From positions 7,385,420 through 7,449,419 of the forward strand of contig JARUPZ010000021.1 of NCBI GenBank assembly GCA_031213475.1: a DNA stretch of 64,000 bases. Reading direction: 5' to 3'. The stretch's first letter is position 1. Each line of letters starts with the position of its first letter. The notes beneath the pieces were generated by a model, which saw only the letters and a list, made by a program, of their open reading frames with translations, was not told the DNA's origin and searched no databases. Origin of the DNA: Nereocystis luetkeana (taxonomy: Eukaryota; Sar; Phaeophyceae; Laminariales; Laminariaceae). A program made the position numbers and the translations under genes. Shown piece by piece: positions 1 through 11,733 of the stretch.

Positions 1-1840
1 GAAATCAATTTCCTACACACCACGTCAAAAATGTATTCCGGAGAACAAAAACTGCTAGTCGTGCATTGTTAGCGTTCATACCCACTTACCAATGCGGAAA
101 AATACGTGGGTTGTGCGAGTACACGGGTTTACCCGACCACTCGCTGCATCCTTTTGAGTTTGTCTGAAACACCGGGTCACCCGCGACGGGTTCAGGTTTC
201 ACTTTCAGAAGTATTCCAGTACCCGTTTGCGACGGGTACTCACCGGGGTACATCTTGCTGAATATCGATGCCTACTTCTTGCCTCAGTTAGTTGTTTTTC
301 CAGGAAGGTAGTCTCAAATGGACCTCTCTCTCCCACCTAAGTGAATTTGCGCCGCTACTCGTGCAACGCTTGAATCGACATGAGGCAACCACAAGCCTTC
401 CACTAAAGCGAGTCGATTACAATCCTCTCTGATTGCCCTCCGTCGTTGTTTGTTCATATTTGACCTCTTCTGAAGAAAGTACTCAAGGCAGTGCTGATGT
501 TCCCTATCGTATATCGCCCGGGCTTTGTTCGAACCCGTCGCAGCCGCGACATCGCGTCGACCACCACCAAGTAGTCTTGGCTGTGCCCCTCTCACGATAC
601 GTACCACTCACCAGAAATGCCGGGTTTCAGTTGCATTTTAGTAATTAATGCCCACATACAATAAAATCACGTTGATACCTGTTTTGCTCGCGAACTACGA
701 GTACAACCAGGGCACGAGTATCCTGCGGTGTTACCGTCGGGGCCGGCTGAGTTATGTATTTGACGTGGAAAATAGTAACGAAAAGCTCTCGAATATTTTA
801 TCACAATTATAAATAAATGCTTTGTAAACGAACGAGGACCACTGGCTCTGGCCGAGCCCAGTGGATAAATTCCCGCCGCACAGAATCGATCACGCCGCTT
901 GCGCTGTTAACGACTGAAACCGAGGGAAATCAACAGTGCTGCTGTTGTCCTCTCCTCATCCTGGCGGGCCTTTACTCAAACCCTCGACGCCCGTACTTTT
1001 GATGAGCATGTTAGACGCTGCGAGTGCGACTGCTACGAATGCCATTTATACGGTAGTCTAATGGCGTCTCTCTCGATCTCACAGCGGTGAATGGTATGTG
1101 CTCGTATCGTAACTTTGGGGAGAAGTCCCAGCGATTCACGTCAAAATCAAATAGTTATCCACAGAGTATTCATATGGCTAGACCCAGTACATACTTTCCT
1201 GGTAGGTGGCGTTTGTCAGATAAAGCGGCAGACGAAAGGTGTTACTGTTTAATGCCACTACGGTGCGCTGTGCCCAGAGAGGCACACGTGCGCTTCTCGT
1301 AACAATTAGCAAGTGTAGCATCGATCATTAGAGTGCTGTTTACTACAACTACCCATCGACATCGAGCATACCCAAAGACCCAGTGCGTGCAGATTAACTC
1401 CTCATAAAATCAATCTTCTTTGTTTCGAACAAATTCCCAAGCGGTGGAAGTAAGTGTGCGTTACGGCTGTTTACAGCAAAAAAGGTATCGAATAATAATA
1501 TTGATTTATGGCTAGCTCAGATAACCCTTAATTAAGGTGGCAGGGTACCAGACCGATTATAATGGCAGCAAAAAACCTGTCTATCCGGAATGCGGCGCCT
1601 GCCTGTACATTGTGTTCTTGTGCCTCGGTTTGCCTGGCCTTTCCTCTTCTTACCGCCGTAGTACGATTTTGTTCTCTCTTGATCTGGTATCTCTCATATT
1701 GTTTTGTTTGTGTTGTCTTATCACGTCTCCGAGGGGGCACAACACTTAGTTGTTTTCTAGTTTCCTCCATTAGGTCATTCTTTGTATTTTTTCTCTGAAT
1801 ACTCGGACCTTTTTCATCTTCAACACATCTGGCTTGCTCG
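1..1840. other. No gene or repeat recognised
   Basis: Short frames on both strands overlap each other and none resembles a protein family I know. The stretch from about 1570 to 1840 is pyrimidine-rich on the plus strand and resembles the pyrimidine-rich tail of the FMR middle segment seen at 13.5-13.7 and 16.8-17.0 kb, so it may be the worn start of the FMR copy that follows. Confidence 0.4.
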
Positions 1841-1850
1841 CATGTATGTG

Positions 1851-1975
1851 CGTGTGTGCGTTCTTCACATTAACTGTAAACCGTTATTTCTACCTGTCGA
1901 CGTCCAGCACAACCAGTGTCCGTGCCGATTCGTCAATCCTAGAAAGCTACAACTCATTTGGTCACAAAAATATCG
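1851..1975 (+). repeat. FMR family, arm F (partial)
   Basis: This is the first copy of a dispersed repeat whose arm reads TTCTTCACATTAA, then a GTCGAC-containing word, then CAGCACAACCAGTGTCCGTGC and a stretch ending in GGTCACAAA. The same arm occurs at about 2.3, 6.2, 6.9, 7.9, 11.3 and 14.1 kb. Its reverse complement (arm R) occurs at 13.7-13.9, 17.1-17.8, 38.6-39.1 and 39.7 kb. This copy holds only arm F. Confidence 0.75.
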
Positions 1976-2229
1976 TGCCTGTTGAATCTGGTACAACAAA
2001 GGACGTATCATTACGTCACATTTGTTTACGGAGTATCTCCGTGTCGTCTTGTGTTTGGTACGGCGATGGCGTATACGTTAGCCTGGCATTGCTGATCTGC
2101 ATACTGCATCACAATATAGTATATCCATGTCACTTGTTTAACCACAGAGCCGTTTTGGCTGCGGTTTGGGGTCAACAGGGTTAGGGTTACAGTTACAGTC
2201 AGGGGTCATGGGTTGGGTCTTCGCCCGTA

Positions 2230-2311
2230 CCTTGATCCCAACAGGAACCAAAATACCTGAACAGCCTACCAACCTCAAACTCCGTTCTCCCAGGTTGGAA
2301 TGGGACCTCTT
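2230..2311 (+). repeat. Dispersed repeat shared with 63.4 kb
   Basis: About 82 bases, starting CCTTGATCCCAACAGGA and ending near TGGGACCT, match 63359-63441 on the same strand at roughly four bases in five. A short telomere-like stretch (GGGTTAGGGTTACAG) lies just upstream at about 2178-2195. Nothing suggests a gene. The open frames that cover both copies give matching short peptides only because the DNA matches. Confidence 0.7.
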
Positions 2312-2317
2312 TTTTCC

Positions 2318-2520
2318 ACCCGGCGACATCATACACAACCAGTGTCGGTGCCGATTCTTTAATTCAAAAGATATACCAGGTACTACAGGTAATGTGGTCA
2401 GAAAACCACGCCAAAGAGATACTCCGTTGCCACGTATGCAGGAAGCAGGAAGCCCAGTGGACTGTGCAATGCTATGGTTATCATATTCGGTACCACGGCC
2501 ACGACATACACATTCTATTG
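2318..2520 (+). repeat. FMR family, arm F with a footprint insertion
   Basis: This is a longer arm F, running from the GACATCATACACAACC word to ACGACATACACATTC. Against sibling copies it carries extra bases at 2374-2385 that contain TACCAGGTA, inserted inside the word GATACAGG. A purine-rich tail follows to about 2600, the complement of the pyrimidine-rich FMR middle. Confidence 0.7.
2374..2382. other. TACCAGGTA footprint-like word
   Basis: Sibling FMR copies read GATACAGG here. This copy has about 12 extra bases between two TA dinucleotides, with TACCAGGTA inside them. The extra bases fit two nested TA insertions. Confidence 0.6.
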
Positions 2521-2529
2521 AATGAAAAC

Positions 2530-5500
2530 ACAAAAGAGAGAACAAGGAAAAAGAAAAAGAAAGACGAAAATTCAAAGTGAAGGAGAACAAGATAACAGAA
2601 AATAGAGGACGAAACAAAATATGAACGGTGTGGAATTGGAACAGACACAAGAAGAGTGAGCTGAAGATCGACGCAGGACGGGTAATAATGCATAAATAAC
2701 GGTTGAACGCGTGAGGAACACGTACGCAGAAGAAGTGTAGAGCAACTGACGCAGTTGCTTTGTTTTCCTATTTTTTGTGGTCTCTGCGGTATATTTTTTT
2801 ACGGGTAACCGACTATCCACATCTATACTGCAGCAGTGCTGCGTAGCAGTGGTATTATTCTTGTTTCCAGTCTCAACTCGCAGGAGCTCTTTTTTCCCTC
2901 AGCGATCTTCTGTGTATGCCGTGGTCACACATGCCGTCCTCAAACGCGGATGGGTGTATGTCGAATTATTGCTCGTTCGGCGTTTCGAAGTCATCATCTA
3001 GACTACCGACAAACGTGCTTGTCCCTGTTATAGCGTTTGTGCTACTACTACTGTAGGCTTGCCAACATCGATTACTTTCATTCGATAACAGGATACAGCT
3101 GACCGCCTTGGCTATGAGGCGACGTTATTTCATCGTAGACTCTCCGAGAGCGCAGCAAGCCTTTTGCACCAAGAGAACAAAACAGAAAGAGATCTATCTG
3201 CTGTAAGTACCTCAAAATGACGAATATGTGCTCCTCGCGATCGACTTCGTATATAGATAGGTCGAATAATATATATGTGCTCCTCGGGATCGACACGCTT
3301 CGTGTGGAGTAGTGAACCTTTGGTTAAGTAGTGTTGCCTAAATTCTCGAGTCAATAATTAGTCGTCTTGTAGAAACTTCAGGGGCACAGGATTTACCATA
3401 CACCCATAATTTATTTGTCAAGCAATAACTACAGATACCTGGTATACGTTATCGAGACTGGATGTGGGCTCCCCTCGCTCGCCCGCTTCAATCTTCATTT
3501 CACCGTCAATTCTTGGAAAAACGCGAGAGATATTGTGGGGACCAAAATTTTGCCACGTTGTCACGTATGAAACACTAATAATACGGGATAAAAAGATTAA
3601 ACAGACAGGGCCGGAAATAGGCAGAAACATGTTGGGCTGGGGCACATACTATAATTATTTGGTGTTCGGGCTCGTCCCTCTTAGGAATGCATTCGTGTGT
3701 AGGACACAGTACCTACACGATAAAAAACGCGTTTGTTTGTCCCCGAACCGTGATTGGAATACTGAACGGATTAGGGCACAACAACAAAGTCGGACCGGGT
3801 CGTGCGACAGCACGCGGTCCTGAAGGACGCCTTTTGTTCGTTTGTTCGTGTCGAACAAAACGTCGAGGTATGTTCGCCGGACGAGAAACATGATAACGCT
3901 GGAACACACCTACAAGAAGAACAAATAAAGCGGGCGTTCCACATTGTGATAATATGGACTCATAGATGCGACAAAACCCAGACACCCGGTCGTGTTTACC
4001 GACTCGAAGAAGCATACTATTAGGCAGGAGACAGGAAAACAATTACTGATAAAACAAACCGAACAACTCGAACCAAAACTTGATCAAACTGAACCAAAAA
4101 TGAAAAACGTGTTCGGCAGCGGCCAGCGTTGTCTCCGCATGCCACACGCGTTGCTCATATATATTCGGTACGGTATTTTTCATTTCCTTACGTCGAAGGA
4201 GAGGAGGTAAAACCGCAAAAGGGCCACAAAATCAATGACGAAAAAGGGCAAGAACACAAAGCGGAAACATCAGTGCCTGCACGTAAGAGGCAAGAGGTGG
4301 GGGGAGAATCCCAGGAAAGTAGACGCAGTAGTATGGGTGAGGAGGTCGGATCTGTCTATAGAGGGAACAAACAGCCCGGCCCCATGTACTACGTCCACAG
4401 CGGTGTGGCAATATCACTTTGGGCTCACACCCCGTAAAGGGTCGGACGGACGACCCCACAACCGCCACCTCGTTGTGTTCATAAACTGTCGGACTCTGCT
4501 TGTCGAGACCTTGTAGTCCGTGATACATTCTTGAGTTTTTGTTCTTGAAAATGTTGGGTATGACGTCAGGCTGTATACTCCTACACTCCGACGCTGCAAC
4601 CGGAGACGACACCGCTGCCGCGTACGTAGTACGCGCGATCTGGAAATCTCACGAAGGTTCCAAGAAGGCCTCGAGGGGAATATTGGGTCTTCCAACTGAA
4701 ACAGTGTAATTCGAATTTGAAGGACGAAAATCTCGGCAGAGCGCCATAATAAGCGACAAACACCACGACCACAAGCTGGCTCGCAATCGAGGCTCCAAAA
4801 TCAAGCAAGCACAGAGTTCTTGGGACACAGAAAAGCGTTTCCAGAGCGATTTTTCTCCTCGCACCGTCGGCACTAGCCACAGCCTGGAGATATTTCAGCC
4901 CCTCACATGGAATACTACAGTAGTACCCTTGAGACAGGGGAAGGTACACACTCATCCAGCTTCTACATCCGCATGGTGATTATTGTACAATTCTACCAGT
5001 CAGTACGATGGGGCGAGCGGGCCAGGACTCCGTCTTCAACTTTTTTTTTGCCTACGGGGCCTGAAGATGCTCTGAAAATACAAAACCGCTGGGATCGAAG
5101 AATTGCTAACTGAGTCCCGGAGACTGGCGCACTGCTGTGTGAAGACAAACCAGGAATCTGATATTTAAGCTGCTCGTACCCTATGGAGTAAATCTAGCAA
5201 CCCGACCGGCACCACTGCTAGTGCCCCGAAGACTGGCACTCGTGCTGTGGCTGGTGCCGACACGGCATTGGTGCATGAATGAATAACAACATGCTTCAAT
5301 AGTTTTTTTACTTTGATTTACTAGTATTATTGTAGGTCTATGGACCACATGAACAACTGATGAATAATTCTCTCATCTCAGCCCTCCTCCCGCCGAGGAT
5401 AGTGAACACACCACCACAATCCTCGCCACTCACAAAGGGTTCGAGATCCAACCTTCTCTGGACCTATTAATGCGCCCTCACCTCTTGGCTGGTTGAGCCT

Positions 5501-5825
5501 TTGTCGATGTGTCTGACCGTGTGCTTCTGTCTCCGTTCGCTTGATACTTCAACGTCGTTAGTACTGTAGTCGTGCCCGTTTCCTTGTGCCTGGAAATGCT
5601 TGAAATACCACACTACTGCTGCTCTGCTGGGCTGCCTTGAAGAGTGTGGGGCTGTGCGTTTTCACTGGTGCCGTGCTCAGTCAACCAAAAACCTAGCACA
5701 CGATGGGCAGAGTCAGAGGTTGAGAAATAAATGCTGCCTGTTCACCTAGAATCCTCGTCGTCAGTCGTCGTCTGTTGACGTCGTTGCTAGTTTTGCACAG
5801 ACTCGTTGTCATCTAACCGAGTACT
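2530..5825. other. No gene recognised; one small tandem duplication
   Basis: I see no family-level similarity in any frame. At about 3224-3300 a roughly 50-base unit containing ATATGTGCTCCTCG and GGATCGAC is duplicated in tandem with divergence. Around 4050-4100 there is an A-rich run of ACCGAA/ACCAAA words. One TACCTGGTA word lies at 3436-3444. Confidence 0.4.
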
Positions 5826-6074
5826 AGGGTCATTCTTATCGGAGAGTTTGTTTTTCCAAATTTTCGACATTTCTTTCGCGCAATCTTTCAATCTTCCATA
5901 TTTCCTCTTTTATGTTCCAAATAAATATTGGAATGTTTACGAACTTGATATTTTTGGTTCTGGAGAATTTCACGAATAATGCAAGAACGGCTCCGTATAT
6001 TGATACATATCTCCGATTATTTCCAAATTATTCGAGAAATTATGGAAAAAACGCTCTCCGTTAAGAATTACCCC
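5826..6074. mobile_element. MITE-B copy 1 (249 bp, TIR about 21 bp)
   Basis: The left end reads AGGGTCATTCTTATCGGAGA and the right end CTCTCCGTTAAGAATTACCC, which are inverted repeats of each other. The interior is AT-rich and itself partly self-complementary around ATTTCCAAAT. Copies with the same ends and interior lie at 37219-37484 and 42570-42831. No coding capacity is seen, so this is a non-autonomous DNA element. The target duplication is not clear. Confidence 0.75.
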
Positions 6075-6232
6075 GGGCATGATTAAAAATATGCCGCTGT
6101 TTGCGGGATACACCAAACTGCTTTTTCTCGACAAACAACTATTTTTGAAGGTACTCGTAGTCAACACCAAATGAGTTATCAGTTTTCGTCCAACGAAATT
6201 TCGTGTGAGGGGGGGGCAAGGCTCCAACGCTT

Positions 6233-6325
6233 GTGTGTTCTTCACATTAAACCGTCCTTTCTACCCGTCGACATCCAGCACAACCGGTGCCCGTGCCGAT
6301 TCTTCAACCCTGGAAGAGATACTTG
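6233..6325 (+). repeat. FMR family, arm F (short copy)
   Basis: The copy starts at GTGTGTTCTTCACATTAA and ends near GAAGAGATAC. It has no middle segment after it. It shows that arm F can stand alone, about 160 bases downstream of MITE-B. Confidence 0.7.
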
Positions 6326-6680
6326 ACGGTATCCATGATACTCGAAGTATTAGCAGAGCACTGCTGTCGCGATCGACTGTCGGGGGGAGCGTTTTTACCT
6401 AGCGAGGAACGTGCAACGCTTCGCAAGTAATGTATCAATTATTATAGTTTAATGTTTAGTCCTTATATTAATAGTACAGACGCCAAGACTGCAACAACTT
6501 GTGGCGGCTGTTACCGGAGACGGAAAGAGTGCGTAGATTCTGCCTGTACCTTCTCCTTGAACAACTGAAAACTTTGATTAATGAATGAATTTCATCACCC
6601 ACACAAGAATACACTAAATTGACTTTGTTGCTGCCTCATCGTTTCAAAAATAATTTGTACAAAATATCCCAATCACACGA

Positions 6681-6804
6681 TTACGGGGGGCCATAGTAAA
6701 TAGAACCTGTACTTCGTACGTACGTACGGCACACACAAAAAACTACATGTTCACCTTTTTTGAAAAAAACTATATTTGATCCTATTTTCTATGGTCCCCC
6801 GGAA
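6681..6804. mobile_element. MITE-A copy 1 (124 bp)
   Basis: Inverted ends read TTACGGGGGGCCATAG on the left and CTATGGTCCCCCGGAA on the right. Two siblings lie at 31419-31526 and 32612-32753. The interior has little in common among the three apart from AATAG/CCTATT words next to the ends. TA is a plausible target duplication, but the tips differ slightly between copies. Confidence 0.75.
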
Positions 6805-6917
6805 TAAATCAATCGTTTCGCTGCAAACTGTTGTTGTTATCGAAGACCGATGTTGTGTGCACTTGTTTTGTACTTTCAAGTATTTCGGGGGGTAATCTTG
6901 CCTGATATCACCAGTCA

Positions 6918-7250
6918 GGGTTGTTTACATTAACCCTTCTTTTCTACCAACATCGAGCACAACTCGTGTCCGTGCTGGTACTTACTTGCATCCTCGAGGG
7001 CCTCAAGCTCTGTGGTCACAAAAAATGGGGCAGGGAGATAGTACAGTGCTGTTATGGAGTGAGCAGAGCAGACATTGCAATGCCACGAAACACATTTCAT
7101 TTCACGAACGTAGGACGGCGACGCAGACAAGTTCGCAAGGTACCATACTGACAACAGTTAACACAGTGCGCATAACCTGGCTATGGTATTCGTACCGCAA
7201 ACTGCTGCGGCTGTCTGGAGAGCGTCTTGCTTATTTATTTGTTAATATGC
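6918..7250 (+). repeat. FMR family, arm F plus middle M
   Basis: Arm F runs into M, recognised by the words GACGGCGACGCAGACAAGTT, CGCAAGGTACCA, and ACCGCAAACTGCTGCGGCT. At about 7179 the copy reads CTGGC-TA-TGG-TA-TTCG, where siblings have a single TA or other TA-flanked fillers. Confidence 0.75.
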
Positions 7251-7362
7251 GTCGCTCTGTCTAATATTTCCTTTCGATCTCAGTCTTCCTTTGTATATAT
7301 TATATACTCGAAGTATATTTGTACCAGCGTTTAATTGTTTAGCTCGTTCTTTTGAACTGAAC

Positions 7363-7751
7363 AGACAAAACGGAAAAATGGGAACGAAACAAAAAATGGG
7401 AACAGGCGGTTTTTTTTAGAAAGCAAACCAATTGTGTACAACTCCAAGAAAAAAAGTTGACAGTCCTGTGGGGCTGTACAGCAGCCTTCGAATGAGCTGT
7501 CGCTCAGGCTGGAAGTCCTCGGCATCGCCGCGGTAGCCAGCATCTAGAGAAATCACAATAGAGCCAGCGTATATCGCTTTTTGCGCCCACCCGAAGGCGC
7601 GAGATGGAGCATGACCGTTCTGACGAGCTCCTCTCACAGGGCTGGCCAAGGGGTTTCGCAGGATCATTTTGGTTCTCTGGTACACCTCATGGTTCTGGAG
7701 ATACGGCTTGGTTCTCATTTTAGGCTTCGTTCCCATTTTTCCGATTTGTCT
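7363..7751. mobile_element. 389-bp TIR element, copy 1
   Basis: The left end AGACAAAACGGAAAAATGGG and the right end, reversed, AGACAAATCGGAAAAATGGG form inverted repeats of about 40 bases with few mismatches. A second copy of exactly the same length lies at 43780-44168. The interior (7416-7736, minus strand) carries a 106-codon open frame that is also intact in the other copy. A transposase is not recognisable, so the element is probably non-autonomous. The target duplication is not clear. Confidence 0.75.
7416..7736 (-). CDS. Small conserved frame inside the 389-bp TIR element, function unknown
   Basis: The frame has 106 codons from ATG at 7736 to a stop at 7416. It begins MGTKPKMRTK and ends VVHNWFAF. 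The copy in the second element has the same length. Of eight base differences between the two frames, five are silent and three change the residue (Glu/Val, Phe/Ser and Thr/Ser). That is more silent change than a random frame would usually show, but the sample is tiny. I do not recognise the protein, and it has no clear membrane segment or signal peptide. The opposite strand is also partly open. It may be a passenger gene fragment or simply a frame that has not yet decayed. Confidence 0.35.
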   Translation of the reverse strand: MGTKPKMRTKPYLQNHEVYQRTKMILRNPLASPVRGARQNGHAPSRAFGWAQKAIYAGSIVISLDAGYRGDAEDFQPERQLIRRLLYSPTGLSTFFLGVVHNWFAF

Positions 7752-7865
7752 ACTGTCTGCCAGGGGGGCACGCCAGTTTTCCTTATCCTATTCCCTCTTT
7801 GGTTTATATCTTAGAGATATTCTTTTTTTAGGATACTTTTGCAGTCCTTGTTCCATAGAATATGT

Positions 7866-8310
7866 ATAAATATGTCGTGCCCGTCGAATCGAGTACGATG
7901 AAAAATGTGTTTTGTATTTTCTACCAATCAACATCCTGCACGACCAGTGTCCGTGCTGGTGCTCGTACTCCAATCCTTGCGAATAGCAAGCTCGGTGGTC
8001 ACAAAAACTATGGCACGGAGATACTACATTGTTACAGTTTGTGAGCAGAGGAAAAAAATTACAATGCCATGGAGTACAGTTGATGACGAACGCAGGACGG
8101 AGATGCAAACAGGTTTGCAAGGTACCAGAAGACTGACTGTCACGTAGAACCTGGTACTCACACCGCAACCTGCTGCGGCTACCAGCAGGGCGCTTTGTTT
8201 TTTTTGTGGTTGTGCTTCTGTTCGTCTGTTGTTTCCGTTGGTTCCTAGTCTCACTTTGTTAATGTGCAGTGTCGTTGATTCTGCGGCTCGCTCTTTCTTG
8301 TTGTCTGGCA
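7866..8310 (+). repeat. FMR family, F plus M
   Basis: Arm F starts in the TATGTCGTGCCCGTCGAATC word and M extends past CGGAGATGCAAACAGGTTTG to CTGCTGCGGCTACCAG and the pyrimidine-rich tail. This copy has the shortest form of several TA sites (AACCTGGTACTC at about 8149), so it is a useful reference for the insertions in its siblings. Confidence 0.75.
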
Positions 8311-9287
8311 CATTCGGGCGGGGGGGGGCTACAGTTTTGTGTATTTGTTCATTGATTTCATGGTTATTACCCTCGATGAAATGAATTGGAGAAACTAGTC
8401 CTCAGTTTGCTTGTCTTTTTTAAGTGAAGTCGTCGCAGCTGGAGTTGGTGAGCGTGACGAGATAAATCAGTCGGCACCGGCACAGACGGCGCCCCAACAG
8501 GCGGGGGGGGTTTCTTATGCTGAGCGTCTGTGCGCTGGCTATCGGTACCACTCAATGAGTGTAGTTGTGTACTGGGCGGGGATATAGGATATTCGTCGTG
8601 GTTCTGTGGTTTTTTATTTATCGCGTGAAATGAACACAATGAATTGCACATACATACCAATAAATAATGATACGAGTCGACGAGGGAAGATCGTGTCAGT
8701 TGCGAGCCTTGAGTGTCACAGGTCAGAATATAGCAGAAGCGACGTAAATTATCGTACTTCAGTGGACATGGACGGTACAGTATGTACGAACGTACCAAAA
8801 TCGTTCACGCCTCCGACTACAAAACAACGTGCAGAGTACATGCTTCAATAATTCGAAGTGACACGCAATCAATGCAACAAACAGGCAATCCCGTGCGTTA
8901 CGTACTACCAGGGTATGACAGTTGTTGGCGTTTTCAACATTAAGCATGTGCCACTTTCTTCTGAGTATGTATGCTTTCTCACGTTGCCGTACATTTATCA
9001 TTTTAATTATTTGTTTCTTACGTGCACAAGCTACGCATGGTGGCATCGCTGATGCCAGAAGCATATATATCATCTTATTATGTGGAAAGTTTCGCAGAAA
9101 TTGGTTCAAGACCGCGCGCGCACTCGTATAAGCGTCGTGTTGAAGTTGGGCTATGTTGGCGGAGATTACGCCACACCTCTCTGGGCTTGTTGGTATTTTT
9201 CACTGCTAGCTGTGTTTCCAACGGTTAATTTGTAGTATATTCTCAGTTTAAAAACTGAATGCCTCAGTTTCGATAATTACAAACTTG
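8311..9287. other. No gene or known repeat recognised
   Basis: A run of G lies at about 8319. Frames of 60-140 codons occur on both strands and overlap. None has recognisable motifs. Confidence 0.4.
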
Positions 9288-9395
9288 TCTGTCTATCTAT
9301 CTGTCTGTCTGTCTGTCAGTCTGTCCGCATGGCATATATTTTCGAACATTTTTAAATGGTCGACATATATATATATACATATATATATATAATGT
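9288..9395. repeat. Microsatellites (TCTG/TCTA)n and (AT)n
   Basis: A tetranucleotide run of TCTG and TCTA units spans about 9288-9326. It is followed at 9365-9393 by an AT-rich dinucleotide run. Confidence 0.85.
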
Positions 9396-9699
9396 TGTTA
9401 CATACGATATTTGTACGACGTATTCGACCCTTCCTTACCGACCTTACATACTGAAGCATTCCATGCCACCGGGAAAATTTAACCATATACCAGGAATATA
9501 CTAGTAATACATCCGCGACACCATACCACCCAAAAAACATCCCCCATCCCCCATGTTTTCCCCTTATTTATACCATAACAACAATGTTTTACCAAACCAC
9601 CAACAACACACCATATCACATCCCGTGCCCCACATCACATCTATCTCGTGTTTTTTCCATATCTTCCCATATATCACATACATGCCGTATATCATACCG

Positions 9700-10290
9700 T
9701 AGCAATAATAATAATAATAGGTGATGAGGTGATATAATATATATGAGGAGGTCTGCAACAGCAGCAGCAGGACCAAGTGGGTCCGGTATGCGCTCGCAAC
9801 GATCGCCTCGACGAACAACAGCAACATTGTTACAGCTGCTGCAGTAGGACCAAACCGTCGTAATATTTCAAGGTGGTGAGGTGACATTTATATGAGGTAT
9901 GAGGTAATACGTCGAGCAGAGTATGCAAGAGTACGTCGACCTCTAATAATAGCTTATTATAGTACCGGTAGTTAGTTAGATGTCGGATACGTAATATATA
10001 TGGCGTTTTTGCGACAATCGCCCCGAAGGACAACAGCACAGCAGCAGAACCAAACCGTGGTATTATGACAAGGTGGTAAAGTGATATAATAATATGAGGA
10101 GGTCTGCAACAACAGCAGGACCAGCAGGACCAAGTGGGTCCGCTAATCACTTCCGAAGATCGCCCCGAAGAACAACAGCAACAGCAGGCGCAAACCGTAC
10201 TGCAAGGTGGTGAGGTGATATATATATGACGTATGAGGTAATACGTAGAGTGGAGTACTGGTATGCAACAGTGCATCAAATAAAGTGATC
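9700..10290. repeat. Higher-order tandem array with two alternating units
   Basis: The word AGGTGGTGAGGTGATAT (with variants) recurs near 9721, 9870, 10071 and 10206. It is followed alternately by ATATGAGGAGGTCTGCAACA (first and third units) and by GAGGTATGAGGTAATACGT (second and fourth). The pairs repeat as a unit of roughly 340-350 bases. CAGCAG/CAACAG triplets and the phrase AGGACCAAGTGGGTCC accompany the first type. Confidence 0.75.
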
Positions 10291-10299
10291 CCCGCTATA

Positions 10300-10720
10300 A
10301 TATCCCATTTATTTTGACCTGTACGTACCGACTGTTTAATGGGAAGAACACACTCACCAGCGTACCAGGTATCGCATAATATTTTTGTATAATAGTAAGT
10401 TGTTTTTCGTAGTATACAATAATACTCGTAGTGCGGGAATAGAAGGGTAGCAAGTTGGTTGGTTGAGCAGATACGTACGGAGGTACACTGTTTGTGTTGG
10501 ATGTCGACATGTCGACGTCTGCGTTTGTATCCCATGCATCTCTCTTCACGCGAATAAAGTACAGGAAGCAGGATGGTTCACAAGATAGATATGGAAGGAG
10601 TTGCCGGGTAGAAAGAACAAACAAGCAAAGTGAGGCCCGCTGTATCCCATCTTAACCTGTACGTCCGGACGGTTTAATGTGAAGAACACGCTCACCAGGG
10701 TACCATACCCCACGTGCAAC
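10300..10720 (-). repeat. Degenerate FMR arm R copies in tandem
   Basis: Two stretches, 10300-10390 and 10645-10715, share TATCCCAT, CTGTACGT, and GTTTAATG-GAAGAACAC with CACTCACCAG. These are the arm R end (GTTTAATGTGAAGAACACAC). A third worn fragment with GTGTTGGATGTCGAC lies at 10495-10515. Confidence 0.55.
10363..10371. other. TACCAGGTA footprint-like word; sibling has TACCATA
   Basis: The sequence is CACCAGCG-TACCAGGTA-TCG. The sibling at about 10695-10705 is CACCAGGG-TACCATA-CCC. The same site therefore carries a five-base filler between TAs in one copy and a three-base filler in the other. Confidence 0.6.
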
Positions 10721-11227
10721 ACTGAGATTCTACGATTAACTATTGGGCAGGAAGCGACCCTGCCACAAACCACCGCGCTGAGCGAGCCATGCTTGTATGA
10801 GGTGATCACATTTTTGTTACGATCGATGCGATGTAGCCAATTTGCGGAATAGATAGCTGCTCGTACCGACTCTGGCACAAACGGTTGTCCACGAGTGGTT
10901 CTTCCCCCGATGAGGCTGTGTCGTGTAGCTCAAGGCGCAGGGTTTGGTTGAGCCCGAACGTTGGTCAGGGCTGCTTGTGTATATGTGTCCGCTATCGATT
11001 CGCGCGGTATAAACGTCAACGTCGGGAGCGGTTTGGGACCAGATTTTGCGAAGATAGGAGTTTCCTTGTGACTGCCGACAGACAGCCTAACAGACAGACA
11101 GTCAGGCGAGTTTGCAAGTACCGCAGATGAGACTCAGCTTTACAACGTGATAGTTCGTTTTTGGTCTTCTTTTGTTGTCTCGTTTACTTCGTATCCCCTG
11201 TTACATATAATGTGTCTGTCATGGCTG

Positions 11228-11660
11228 TCGTATTCAGTACGATAAATCTAGTGTATCTTCTTTCCTCCTATCGACATCCAGCCCAACCGGTGTCCGTGCC
11301 GATTACAGTGCTAGAGAAATACCATTCATAGGTACAAGGCGTGGTCCCAAAACTGCGCCACAGATATACTACATTGCTATACAGTGAGCAGAGCAGACAC
11401 TGCAATGCCATGGGGCACAGTTGACGAGCGCAGGACGGAGACGCAGACTGGTTTGCAAGGTACCGGACTGCCTATTACATAGAATCTGGGTATGCTGCCT
11501 TGTACCACAAACTGCTGCGGCTACCTGGAGGTTGATTACTATATTTTATTGTTGTGCTTCGATTGCTTGTTATTACGTTGGTTCTTACTATACAATTATT
11601 AATAGTCTTACTTTGTTCATCTGTAGTGGAGTTGATTATATAGCTCGCTCTGTATCGTTA
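11228..11660 (+). repeat. FMR family, F plus M
   Basis: Words shared with the 7.9-kb copy include TCGACATCCAGCCCAACC, GAGCAGAGCAGACACTGCAA, GTTGACGAGCGCAGGACGGA and CACAAACTGCTGCGGCTACC. At about 11586-11606 there is an inserted TA-flanked filler (CTATACAATTATTAA between TAs). The 7.9-kb copy reads GGTTCCTAGTCTC at the same point. Confidence 0.75.
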
Positions 11661-11733
11661 TCTGCCACTAAGGTAGATGGGGTAACAAGGCACCAGGCAG
11701 ACACACGTGGACATTACGCTCCGCCCTAAAACC

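Noticed and set aside
2138..2650. 170-codon minus-strand frame as a gene, supported by a similar peptide at 63.4 kb
   Set aside because: The shared peptide comes from a dispersed DNA repeat plus an FMR arm. The similarity ends with the repeat.
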